NCBI RefSeq assembly: GCF_018687495.1
Contig: NZ_CP061293.1
Span: 930,001 to 994,000 of the forward strand
Source of the DNA: Polynucleobacter sp. MWH-Svant-W18
GTDB lineage: Bacteria > Pseudomonadota > Gammaproteobacteria > Burkholderiales > Burkholderiaceae
Direction of reading: 5' to 3'
DNA length: 64,000 nt
Part shown: one piece after another, positions 8,094-15,790 of the stretch
Position numbering within the stretch: position 1 is the stretch's first letter
Layout of the letters: every line of letters begins with the position of its first letter
The notes under the pieces: generated by a model
What the model saw: only the letters and a program-made list of their open reading frames with translations
The model's database searches: none
Told to the model about the DNA's origin: nothing
Translations under genes and position numbers: made by a program

Positions 8094-9107
8094 TTAGATA
8101 ATTCTTTTGAGCTTTAAGCCTGCATAAACTGCTGCACCAGCGATTGCCATGAGAACCATGATCTCATAAAAAGACCCTTTTAGACCCGGAAGATCTTCCA
8201 TATTCATGCCCATGACTCCAGTAATCAAAGTCATCGGTAAGAAGATCACGGTCATGACAGACAAGACCTGCAAGTTTCTAGCATTGAATTCTGCAACGTG
8301 GGCAGCCTGTTCATCTTGAAGAACCTTGGCACGATCGTATAAGCCGTTAATTTCTTGAACTAGATATGTTAAAAGATCAACATCGTCCTGCAGCCTGCCC
8401 TTGTCATCATCCGAAAACCAATACGGTAAACGCTTGAGCAATCTATGTAAGGCAATGAGCTCTGGAGAAAAATGTCTACGTAAGCGGCTGCACTGTATAC
8501 GAATTCTGCCTATGCTCTCATGCTCCGGGAATTCCCTGCCCTTGAGCAAGTTTTCCTCTAAATCATCCATATTGGCTGATAAGTAAACCAATAAAGAACG
8601 CAATTGTTCTGCCCGCAAATCTAATAGTTCGTGAAACAGTTCAATAGCCGAAGTTGGGTTGAGTTGACCGTTTCTCAGGTCAAAGCGGAGCTTATCGGTA
8701 GTTCTTAAGGGGTTATTCCGTAGAGAAATCATCAATCGTGGCGTGATGATGGCCCATAGGGTTCCCAAAGTAGCGTCCGCACTCTCATCACCGAACTCTT
8801 GGTGAAAGTCATTCATCACCATCAACAAACAATCGTCTAGCTTTTCAATCCGCTCTATACGGGATAAATTTTCACCCTCATTAATCAGGTCAACGACTCG
8901 CTCTGGAACCAGAGTGGTTTTCTCTAACCAGCGTTGAACTTGGGTATTGGATAGATTGAGATGCAGCCAAACGGAGAAGTTTGGATCATTTAACGTAGCT
9001 TCGATTTCAAATAAAGGAATCTCATAACCATTCCCCGTAGCTGGCATGGCCCAGGCAAAAACTACTCCTGCAATCGGGAAGGTGGATGGTGTTTGCGTGA
9101 TTTCCAT
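8094..9107 (-). CDS. CorA/ZntB-family divalent cation transporter
   Basis: A 337-aa inner-membrane protein of the CorA superfamily: a large cytosolic N-terminal domain with long helices (about 1-270), then two C-terminal helices. The first membrane helix ends in GVMGMNMEDLPG, containing the GMN motif at the pore mouth; a second helix and basic end (LKLKRII) follow. The acidic patch after GMN and the domain layout resemble ZntB as well as CorA, so magnesium, zinc, cobalt or nickel are possible substrates. It is transcribed toward pstS; the 144 bases between them hold the pst promoter. Confidence 0.85.
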   Translation of the reverse strand: MEITQTPSTFPIAGVVFAWAMPATGNGYEIPLFEIEATLNDPNFSVWLHLNLSNTQVQRWLEKTTLVPERVVDLINEGENLSRIERIEKLDDCLLMVMNDFHQEFGDESADATLGTLWAIITPRLMISLRNNPLRTTDKLRFDLRNGQLNPTSAIELFHELLDLRAEQLRSLLVYLSANMDDLEENLLKGREFPEHESIGRIRIQCSRLRRHFSPELIALHRLLKRLPYWFSDDDKGRLQDDVDLLTYLVQEINGLYDRAKVLQDEQAAHVAEFNARNLQVLSVMTVIFLPMTLITGVMGMNMEDLPGLKGSFYEIMVLMAIAGAAVYAGLKLKRII

Positions 9108-9220
9108 GCTCAGATTGTAAAACAGGTGTTTCGCTGATTTGAATGGGTATACGCAATTGTCACAATCTAGAGAGAGAATGACATTAAGGTTCGCAACGAT
9201 TTACACAAGGTGGAGGTCTC

Positions 9221-9640
9221 ATGAACTATCAGATAATTCCCTTAGAAATGGGCTCCATAGTGGAGCGCCACGTTTTCAAACGTGAAAACAAAGAAATCAA
9301 GTGTGGCATGGTGTGGAAGTTAGGTTCAGTGCTCACCAATATCAAGCCAAAGTTTACGAAAGCATATGATCCGGATGTTGGAATCTGCATTCAGGACATT
9401 CCCGGTGGAACAATCGGCGAAACTTATGGCGGTGAAAAAGTCATCTATTTTTCTGATAGCGTTCTAGAAGATGAACAAGACGAACTCACGGATATTTTTT
9501 ACGGCATCTCCAAGAAATACTCTAAAGGGTATGCTGATGTATTCCAAGACCTCGGCTGGACTGAGGTGAGTGCAGAATCCTATATATTCGGAGAGTTGGA
9601 AGTTAAAGAGCTCAGCAATGCACTAAATGACTATAAATGA
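9221..9640 (+). CDS. Conserved-looking 139-aa protein of unknown function
   Basis: A strong ribosome site (GGAGG, 4 bases before ATG) supports translation. The product is soluble and acidic, with no signal peptide or membrane helix; it has a glycine-rich turn (DIPGGTIGETYGG) and an acidic stretch (EDEQDELTD). I do not recognise a domain. Its stop overlaps the start of the following metallophosphoesterase by 4 bases (ATGA), so the two are probably translated together. The 113-base upstream region contains TGTCAC and ATGACA half-sites but no proper 11-bp pair. Confidence 0.75.
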   Translation: MNYQIIPLEMGSIVERHVFKRENKEIKCGMVWKLGSVLTNIKPKFTKAYDPDVGICIQDIPGGTIGETYGGEKVIYFSDSVLEDEQDELTDIFYGISKKYSKGYADVFQDLGWTEVSAESYIFGELEVKELSNALNDYK

Positions 9641-10608
9641 ATATTCGACGCCATAAACTGATCTTTCTTAGCCTGATCTTTGGATATGCCTGCACTAGCT
9701 TTGCCCAAAGCTTTAAGTTTGTGGCCATTGGGGATATGCCATACAACCCACCCAAAGACTATGTACGTTACGAAAGATTGATTACTGAAATCAATCGACT
9801 AAAACCCAGTTTCACCCTCTTTATTGGTGATACGAAATCAGGGTCATCCAATTGCAGCGATGAATTTAACCAGCTTGTTAAAAATTACTTCAATCAATTT
9901 AATGGGCCCCTAATCTATAGCGTTGGTGACAACGAATGGACAGATTGCCACAGACCACTTGCGGGCTCATATGAGCCACTAGAGCGCTTAGCAAGGCTAC
10001 GTCAGACATTCTTTCAAAATAAGATGAGTCTTGGCAAGCAAGCATTGCAACTCAGCAGGCAATCTGACCTTGATCCGCAATACAGCAAGTTTGTTGAAAA
10101 TTCATCATTCGTAAAAAATGGTGTGCTCTTCGTTAACCTACATATTCCCGGATCAAATAATAATTTTGAACGCGATGAGGCTGCAAAAGCAGAGTATCGC
10201 GAACGCAATCAAGCCAATCTGAGCTGGATCAAACGAGCATTTGATCTCGCCTCAACCAAACAATATGTCGGCTTAGTCATTTTCTATCAAGCTGATATGT
10301 TCTATACCGGCAAAGAGCCAATAGATCCTGAAAGTGGCTATCGCGATACTCTACTCAGCTTAAGTAAGCATGCAGAAGAATTGAAAAAGCCAATACTGCT
10401 GATCCACGGTGATAGCCATCGACTCATCATTGATCAACCTTTAAAAACCCCTGATCAGAAACATGCTCTCGAAAATGTGCTGCGACTCCAAGTGATGGGT
10501 GCGGAACTCATTCAAGGTGTTGAAATTGAAGTAGACCCAAAGTCAGAGCAACCATTTAGCTTCACACCTATTCTGCTCAAGCAGAATATGCTTCACCCTA
10601 GCCCTTAA
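9637..10608 (+). CDS. Exported calcineurin-like metallophosphoesterase
   Basis: A 323-aa protein with a signal peptide (about 1-23, cleavage after SFA) and the core of a calcineurin-type phosphoesterase: AIGDMP, FIGDTKSG, SVGDNEWTDC and a late LIHGDSHR. These correspond to the metal-binding motif blocks, but the first block reads GDMP instead of GDxH, so one usual histidine ligand is missing. It probably acts in the periplasm on a phosphate ester; the substrate is unknown. It is coupled to the 139-aa gene. Its 3' end overlaps the convergent hydrolase by 11 bases. Confidence 0.75.
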   Translation: MNIRRHKLIFLSLIFGYACTSFAQSFKFVAIGDMPYNPPKDYVRYERLITEINRLKPSFTLFIGDTKSGSSNCSDEFNQLVKNYFNQFNGPLIYSVGDNEWTDCHRPLAGSYEPLERLARLRQTFFQNKMSLGKQALQLSRQSDLDPQYSKFVENSSFVKNGVLFVNLHIPGSNNNFERDEAAKAEYRERNQANLSWIKRAFDLASTKQYVGLVIFYQADMFYTGKEPIDPESGYRDTLLSLSKHAEELKKPILLIHGDSHRLIIDQPLKTPDQKHALENVLRLQVMGAELIQGVEIEVDPKSEQPFSFTPILLKQNMLHPSP

Positions 10609-11590
10609 CACCCATTTCATCTTGAATGAAGGAGCACACCTTCAGATTGAATGGCGCTGGATGTCCAGCTTCAGGAACTTCGCAAGTATTGAGATTACGT
10701 AATAGCGCGATTGCCTCCTTAACGCGCCGTTTAGTACAGATCTTTGATTCACCTCCATAAATCAGTCCGACCTTGCCTTTATAACCTTCAAGAACATCAT
10801 GGAAGTTCATACCCCAAACATCTGCGCGATAAGAAAGATCAAAATGGGTGGGTAATTGCACATCCGCGATCGCCCGTTGGTCAACGCTCAGTTCATGCGC
10901 CAAATCACGTATCTCTGCGTACCCCGCTTCATTGTGCATAGACTTATATAGAGAATACAGAGATGTCCAATTGACCGTAAGCGCGATGTCGTTCAGGATA
11001 ATTTCATAAATCTTGCTTTTAAAGCGCTGAGCCAAATACATGGCGAGCACACCGCCCATACTTGTTCCCAAAATAGTCAAGCGAACTTTTTTATCGCCCT
11101 TCACAAAAATTTTGGATTCTAAAAACTGGATGATGTCTGTTAAGTAAATCGACATTTTGTATTGCTCATGCGCAGCAAGGACATCAGATTCACCGCGTCC
11201 AGAGAAGTCGATACTAATCACTTTACATTCAGAAAACCGTAAAAAATAGGCGTGCAGTACGTTAAAAGAGCGCTTCGTTTCGAGGAGCCCAGGCAAACAT
11301 AACAACACCTTGTTTGCATCTAGGTTTCCAGAAACAGTATAGGCAATACGTCTGGATGAACCTTCAGATTGTGTTACAAAAAATTCAGTAGTGGGCAATA
11401 CTGGAGACCAATGTGGGTCTGCAATGGGTTGATCTTCCTCTATATCTATCTGAGGTTCCACTGGTGGAAGATTGATCTCAGTGATGATACTGTTGTCTAC
11501 CGGGATATAAGACTCTTTCGGTACTTCTATAGCGCGCTGTGCTTGACCACTCAATAAATGTTTAAAAAAATCGTAAAGATGTTTGAGCAT
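10598..11590 (-). CDS. Alpha/beta-hydrolase family protein
   Basis: A 330-aa protein. Residues 1-70 form a variable, proline- and acid-rich leader; the rest is an alpha/beta-hydrolase fold with CLPGLLETKRSF (oxyanion region), the strand SIDFSGRGES, the nucleophile elbow GTSMGG, and a candidate catalytic histidine in EAGHPAPF. The substrate is unknown; esterase, lipase and haloalkane-type activities share this fold. It overlaps the convergent phosphoesterase by 11 bases. An 11-bp-period TGTCAT-like pair lies at 11640-11657 upstream. Confidence 0.8.
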   Translation of the reverse strand: MLKHLYDFFKHLLSGQAQRAIEVPKESYIPVDNSIITEINLPPVEPQIDIEEDQPIADPHWSPVLPTTEFFVTQSEGSSRRIAYTVSGNLDANKVLLCLPGLLETKRSFNVLHAYFLRFSECKVISIDFSGRGESDVLAAHEQYKMSIYLTDIIQFLESKIFVKGDKKVRLTILGTSMGGVLAMYLAQRFKSKIYEIILNDIALTVNWTSLYSLYKSMHNEAGYAEIRDLAHELSVDQRAIADVQLPTHFDLSYRADVWGMNFHDVLEGYKGKVGLIYGGESKICTKRRVKEAIALLRNLNTCEVPEAGHPAPFNLKVCSFIQDEMGVKG

Positions 11591-11639
11591 TAGGCTTCAG
11601 TGTTTAAAAAAATAGCAGTAAGGCTGACAAGACCACTAT

Positions 11640-11657
11640 ATGCCTAATTGATGACAG
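11640..11657 (-). promoter_or_regulatory. Weak Pho-box-like repeat before the hydrolase gene
   Basis: Minus-strand CTGTCATCAATTAGGCAT matches the Pho-box consensus at 13 of 18, with a perfect first half and a poor second half, 50 bases before the ATG at 11590. No good -10 stands at the usual distance. It may be chance. Confidence 0.3.
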
Positions 11658-11696
11658 TATGGTAATTAAAGAGGGATCGCTCAACCTCAATACTCA

Positions 11697-12179
11697 TTAA
11701 TTGATAAAGGTGAATTTAGTTGACTTTTCAGTCATTACTTTGGCCCAATCTTTAAAACCAAAATTAACTTTCATTAAAGCGCAGGTTGGCATCGCAACTG
11801 ATTCGCCAGCAAGGTGTGTTGCAAGATCAATCAAGCTAGGGTTGTGACCAACAATCATCAGCTCGTCGTACTTCTTACTGGCCCGAGAAATGTATTCAAG
11901 CAAAGTATTGGAATCAGCTCCATATAGGAGAGGATCAATTAAAAAATTGCTTCCCTTCATATTCAAATGGTTAATGATGATTTGAGCTGTGGTGATTGCA
12001 CGAATTGCTGGACTGGTAACAATGAGATCGAAATGAGCGCCCTTTTTATGCAACTTATTACTGAGCTTACTAGCGTCCTTTAGTCCGCTCTCCGATAAAG
12101 GTCTATCCTGATCAGGTAGATCAATACCGCCAGTGATTGCTTTGGCATGTCGTAACAAAAATAAAGTTTTGGTACCCAT
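11697..12179 (-). CDS. SixA-like histidine phosphatase
   Basis: A 160-aa protein of the histidine phosphatase (phosphoglycerate mutase-like) superfamily. The RHAK motif near residue 10 gives the catalytic histidine; RPLSESGLKDA, TSPAIRAITTAQII and the second histidine in IVGHNPSLIDLA follow in family order. SixA in E. coli dephosphorylates the phosphohistidine domain of ArcB or NPr. Its partner here cannot be read from the sequence. It starts 38 bases after the 58-aa lysine-tailed gene and may share its transcript. Confidence 0.85.
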   Translation of the reverse strand: MGTKTLFLLRHAKAITGGIDLPDQDRPLSESGLKDASKLSNKLHKKGAHFDLIVTSPAIRAITTAQIIINHLNMKGSNFLIDPLLYGADSNTLLEYISRASKKYDELMIVGHNPSLIDLATHLAGESVAMPTCALMKVNFGFKDWAKVMTEKSTKFTFIN

Positions 12180-12217
12180 CGTTTAGCATGCCAATCATTA
12201 GTGGAATGAGAGGAAAT

Positions 12218-12394
12218 CTATTTTTCTTTCTTCTCTTTGCCAAGCTTTTCAAGCTTGCCATTGCCGTAGGTACACCAGTAACGAATGTCATCCCCCAGCG
12301 TATCAATTTCTTTTCGTGAGAGCTGACGATATTCAGTCAAGTCGAGCATCCCTGTTTTGCGTAACTTCTTCAAAATGTCGTTATATAAACTCAT
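12218..12394 (-). CDS. 58-aa lysine-tailed small protein, paralogue of the one at 1105-1305
   Basis: ATG 12394-12392 and stop 12220-12218 enclose 58 codons, preceded by AGGG about 8 bases upstream. The product contains LRKTG, WCTYGNGKLEKLGKE and ends KKEK. Ungapped against the 66-aa protein at 1105-1305 it shares 22 of 55 residues, including the WC.Y..GK.EKL.KE block, so both are real members of one small family I cannot name. No signal peptide or membrane segment. A Pho-box-like repeat at 12481-12498 lies 87 bases upstream; sixA follows closely. Confidence 0.75.
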   Translation of the reverse strand: MSLYNDILKKLRKTGMLDLTEYRQLSRKEIDTLGDDIRYWCTYGNGKLEKLGKEKKEK

Positions 12395-12464
12395 ATTGCT
12401 TACCCTAGATTTATTTAGAAAGTGAATCCCCCAGTATTCGGGTTCAGTAAGCCTCTAATTGACG

Positions 12465-12498
12465 ACTTTAGGCAGAAATCGTGACAGATTAATGACTA
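12465..12498 (-). promoter_or_regulatory. Pho-box-like repeat with -10 before the 58-aa gene
   Basis: Minus-strand TAGTCATTAATCTGTCAC (12498-12481) has two half-sites 11 bp apart and matches the Pho-box consensus at 13 of 18. Ten bases on is TAAAGT (12470-12465), the same spacing as at pstS. Together this supports a PhoB-dependent promoter; binding is not shown. Confidence 0.5.
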
Positions 12499-12513
12499 TA
12501 AGGAAATCGGACT

Positions 12514-13038
12514 CTAAATGCAATTGTGAGTCGCTATATACAAGCCTGCATCCTCCTCATCGGTCTGAAGCGAGAAATCTAGATGTCGCATCAGGGCAAG
12601 CATGTCATGATTCTCTTTAACAACATAGCCATAAATTTCTGTTAAACCATTCAACTTGGCAGAATGCATGATGGCATGCATTAAATGGGAACCAATACCC
12701 TCATGGTGATAATCATCGCTTACCGATAATGAGAATTCCCCTTTTGTAGCATTGAGTTCTTGAATATACCTAGCGATTCCCACTAGACTTTCTGGTTGAT
12801 TTTCTTTTTTAACAATTGCAACTAATGCAAAATTATCAGGCGAGCTTGCATGAATAATTTGAATTAACAACTCCTCTGGTAGTGTCGACATAGCATGGGC
12901 ATAGCGAAAATATCGACTCTTTGAAGATAAGTGGTCAAAAAGATCCAATACTGAATCGCGATCATCCAAGGAGATTGGCCTAATTAAACATATACCTCCA
13001 TGGGTCAAAGGCCATTTTTCCATAAGTGCTGCATCCAT
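12514..13038 (-). CDS. GNAT-family N-acetyltransferase
   Basis: A 174-aa protein with the GNAT fold. The acetyl-CoA-binding motif A is seen as LSVSDDYHHEGIGSHLMHAIM (R/Q-x-x-G-x-G/A type, with HHEGIG), followed by GYVVKENHDMLALMRHLDF (motif B). The N-terminal region RPISLDDRDSVLDLFDHLSSKSRYFRYAH resembles the GNAT domains found in or beside acyl-CoA synthetase-type protein acetyltransferases (Pat). Substrate unknown. AAGG lies 9 bases before the ATG. Three tandem Pho half-sites lie 120-150 bases upstream. Confidence 0.82.
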   Translation of the reverse strand: MDAALMEKWPLTHGGICLIRPISLDDRDSVLDLFDHLSSKSRYFRYAHAMSTLPEELLIQIIHASSPDNFALVAIVKKENQPESLVGIARYIQELNATKGEFSLSVSDDYHHEGIGSHLMHAIMHSAKLNGLTEIYGYVVKENHDMLALMRHLDFSLQTDEEDAGLYIATHNCI

Positions 13039-13158
13039 TACTTATTGCCTTGTAATTCGTTCATAAAAATAAAATGAAATTCATCTAAATACGACTTTTC
13101 ATGGCTACATACTCGCCTACTCTATTCATACTACCCCCATCGCATATCAATTTCAAAG

Positions 13159-13187
13159 ATGACAAATAGATGTCAGTTTCATGACAA
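13159..13187 (-). promoter_or_regulatory. Three tandem Pho-box half-sites upstream of the GNAT gene
   Basis: On the minus strand, TGTCAT, TGACAT and TGTCAT recur at exactly 11-bp steps. The first pair (TTGTCATGAAACTGACAT) matches the Pho-box consensus at 15 of 18, better than the pstS box. The direct-repeat orientation points toward the GNAT gene. The -10 at 10-bp spacing is poor (GATATG). The intergenic stretch 13039-13356 otherwise shows nothing I recognise. Confidence 0.6.
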
Positions 13188-13356
13188 GTAATAAGGATTC
13201 TGCAGTGCTGATATCCCTATTAATAAATTGTCATATTTGCTTGCTAATCTAAAGATCTACTTATGGGATATGAAGTGGAATTCTGCCGTTACTACATGCG
13301 AACAGTTTGTGCTAACAGCCCATAGGTAACCAATTTCTAATGTTCTCGAGGTCTTT

Positions 13357-13521
13357 ATGAGTAAAGAACACCACGACAATGCGCAAGTAGAGCAAAAAGT
13401 GGATTCCCAATGGGATTCCAAATCTCTTGTGCAAAAAAGATTAATCTGGCAACACTTAGCTCAAAAGAAGATTAAGAAAGCCCTTCGATCAAAGCTTTGG
13501 CCCGGTAAGGCGCGTGACTAA
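13357..13521 (+). CDS. 54-aa basic protein of unknown function
   Basis: ATG 13357 follows GAGGTC by a few bases, a good ribosome site; TAA ends at 13521. The product starts acidic/histidine-rich (MSKEHHDNAQVEQKVDSQW) and ends strongly basic (QKKIKKALRSKLWPGKARD), with no membrane helix. I do not recognise a family. The gene converges with glmM, 12 bases apart, and diverges from the GNAT gene across a 318-base region. Confidence 0.6.
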   Translation: MSKEHHDNAQVEQKVDSQWDSKSLVQKRLIWQHLAQKKIKKALRSKLWPGKARD

Positions 13522-13533
13522 AGTTTGGAAAAG

Positions 13534-14877
13534 TCAGGCGGTCGGTACTAAATCTGCAATGCTCTTAGCTGAACTCATTGCCAATTGGGCATCTTGAGTC
13601 TCTACCATGATGCGTAACAAGGGTTCAGTCCCCGATGCCCGAATTAATACTCGACCGATATTCTGTAGGCTCGATTCTACTGTAGCAATTTGCTGCAATA
13701 GTTGCGAATCTAGCTTCCAATCGTATCCTGGTTTGAACTTCACATTGAGCAGAACCTGTGGGAAGACATTTACCTTATCTAGTAATTGCGCGAGGCTCTT
13801 TTTGTTTTGGCTCATAGCCGCCAAGATTTGTAAAGCCGCAATCGTGCCATCACCAGTAGAGTGCTGATCTAGGCAAAGCAAATGACCAGAACCTTCTCCG
13901 CCAATGATCCAGCCCTTTTGCTTTAAAAGCTCTAAGACATAGCGATCGCCAACATTGGCACGCTCAAATCCAATACCAAGATCTTTAATAGCATTTTCCA
14001 CAGCCAAGTTCGTCATCAAGGTGCCAACTGCACCACCGATTTTTTGGCCTCTATCAAGACGATCTTTAGCGAGAACATAAAGCAGTTCATCGCCATTAAA
14101 TAAACGTCCACTGGCATCTACCATTTGCAAACGGTCGGCATCCCCATCTAATGCAATTCCAAGATCAGCATTCTCTTCTTTTACTTTAGCAATCAGTGCT
14201 GCCGGCGCTGTTGCACCGCAGCCGTCATTGATATTTCTGCCATCGGGTTGGACACCAATCGAAATGACTTCTGCCCCCAACTCATGAAACACATGTGGCG
14301 CAGTGTGATACGCGGCACCATTGGCGCAATCTACAACTAGCTTGAGACCCTTAAGATTAAGATCTCCTGGGAAGGTTGATTTACAAAACTCGATATAGCG
14401 ACCAGCTGCATCATCCAGTCGATACGCTTTGCCTAACTCCTCAGCACTGACACAACCCATGGGTTTCTCTAGTTCAGCTTCAATAGCTAGCTCAAAATCA
14501 TCATCGAGCTTATCGCCATTGGAAGAGAAAAACTTGATGCCATTGTCCTGGTAAGGATTGTGTGATGCTGAAATCACTACCCCTGCAGTTAAGCGAAGTG
14601 CCTTAGTAAGGTAAGCAACTCCCGGTGTAGGCATCGGTCCGCACAGCATCACATCAACACCAGCAGCTGCAAATCCTGCCTCCAATGCGGCCTCTAATAG
14701 GTATCCTGAGATGCGGGTATCTTTGCCAATAAGCACTTTGCAACGCTCGCCAGCTTTAGCATTACGCGACAACACAATACCTGCGGCATAACCTAAGCGG
14801 GTCATAAATTCAGGAACGATGGGAAACTTCCCAACTTCACCCCGAATGCCATCCGTACCAAAGTATTGTTTTTTCAT
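13534..14877 (-). CDS. glmM: Phosphoglucosamine mutase
   Basis: Interconverts glucosamine-6-phosphate and glucosamine-1-phosphate for UDP-N-acetylglucosamine, and so for peptidoglycan and lipopolysaccharide. The 447-aa cytosolic protein has the family start [12 protein letters not shown], the phosphoserine loop [15 protein letters not shown] (about 95-110), the metal loop [11 protein letters not shown], the sugar loop GGEGSGH, and the phosphate-binding [14 protein letters not shown] near the C-terminus. It follows folP and ftsH as in many proteobacteria. Confidence 0.97.
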   Translation of the reverse strand: MKKQYFGTDGIRGEVGKFPIVPEFMTRLGYAAGIVLSRNAKAGERCKVLIGKDTRISGYLLEAALEAGFAAAGVDVMLCGPMPTPGVAYLTKALRLTAGVVISASHNPYQDNGIKFFSSNGDKLDDDFELAIEAELEKPMGCVSAEELGKAYRLDDAAGRYIEFCKSTFPGDLNLKGLKLVVDCANGAAYHTAPHVFHELGAEVISIGVQPDGRNINDGCGATAPAALIAKVKEENADLGIALDGDADRLQMVDASGRLFNGDELLYVLAKDRLDRGQKIGGAVGTLMTNLAVENAIKDLGIGFERANVGDRYVLELLKQKGWIIGGEGSGHLLCLDQHSTGDGTIAALQILAAMSQNKKSLAQLLDKVNVFPQVLLNVKFKPGYDWKLDSQLLQQIATVESSLQNIGRVLIRASGTEPLLRIMVETQDAQLAMSSAKSIADLVPTA

Positions 14878-14908
14878 AATGATGATTATAAAACTCTGCT
14901 GCCTGGGT

Positions 14909-15775
14909 TCAATCAGCCTGCACAGCCTCCCATAGTTTTAGAGAATCTACCGTTTCAGGGACATCATGAACACGGATAATTTTGGCACCTCGATCCGCCG
15001 CCATAATGGCTGCGGCAACACTGGGAGCTAGTCGGTCTTGGGTATCTTTCCCAGTTAATTTACCGATCATTGATTTACGTGAGATACCCGCCAATACCGG
15101 GAAACCCAATTTAGAAAATGCAGCAAAGCGAGCCAACATCTCCAGATTGTGATCAAGACGCTTTCCAAAACCAAATCCTGGATCTAGAGCAATGCGATTG
15201 GGGGCAATTCCGTTGTCAATCAATAACTGTGCCCGCTCTTTTAAGAAGAGCGAGACTTCTTCAATCACATTCGAATATTCTGGATTAAATTGCATCGTAA
15301 GCGGATCGCGTTGCATGTGCATTAGCACCACTCCACAATCTTGGTTAGCGGCTACTGCCTCAACAGCACCATCTTGTCTCAGAGCCCAAATATCATTCAC
15401 ACAATCAACGCCTGCTTTAAGCGCCTGGCGCATTGTTTCTGCTTTATAGGTATCAATGGATAGTGGCTTGCCACAATCTCTGAGCCCTTCAATGACAGGC
15501 ATCACTCGATCTAACTCTTCTTGCAAGCTGACAGGTTCAGCACCTGGACGAGTGGATTCACCACCAATATCAATGAGATCAACGCCATCGGCAATCATGC
15601 GCTCAGCTTGAGCAATTGCATCAGTTGCAGACCTGTATTTACCGCCATCAGAAAATGAATCTGGAGTCGCGTTCAAAATGCCCATCACGATGGGACGCTT
15701 ACGGTTGGCCAGATCAAAAAGAAAACGCCCACAACGCCATGTTGTGGGCACTTCTTGCATGCCTTGCTGGATCAT
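14909..15775 (-). CDS. folP: Dihydropteroate synthase
   Basis: Condenses p-aminobenzoate with dihydropterin pyrophosphate in folate synthesis; sulfonamides target it. The 288-aa protein has both signatures: [14 protein letters not shown] (about 33-46) and [14 protein letters not shown] (about 66-79), plus DPGFGFGK and [10 protein letters not shown]. The first 20 residues are variable, and an internal Met6 is an alternative start. It lies 15 bases after ftsH and 31 before glmM. Confidence 0.96.
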   Translation of the reverse strand: MIQQGMQEVPTTWRCGRFLFDLANRKRPIVMGILNATPDSFSDGGKYRSATDAIAQAERMIADGVDLIDIGGESTRPGAEPVSLQEELDRVMPVIEGLRDCGKPLSIDTYKAETMRQALKAGVDCVNDIWALRQDGAVEAVAANQDCGVVLMHMQRDPLTMQFNPEYSNVIEEVSLFLKERAQLLIDNGIAPNRIALDPGFGFGKRLDHNLEMLARFAAFSKLGFPVLAGISRKSMIGKLTGKDTQDRLAPSVAAAIMAADRGAKIIRVHDVPETVDSLKLWEAVQAD

Positions 15776-15790
15776 GACACTCCGTGGCGC

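Noticed and set aside
9150..9210. TGTCAC and ATGACA motifs upstream of the 139-aa gene
   Set aside because: They are on opposite strands and not in 11-bp step; the second half-site does not match.
12137..12319. 60-codon plus-strand frame over the 58-aa gene
   Set aside because: It is antisense to two supported genes and has no ribosome site; the minus-strand 58-aa frame has a paralogue and is the better call.
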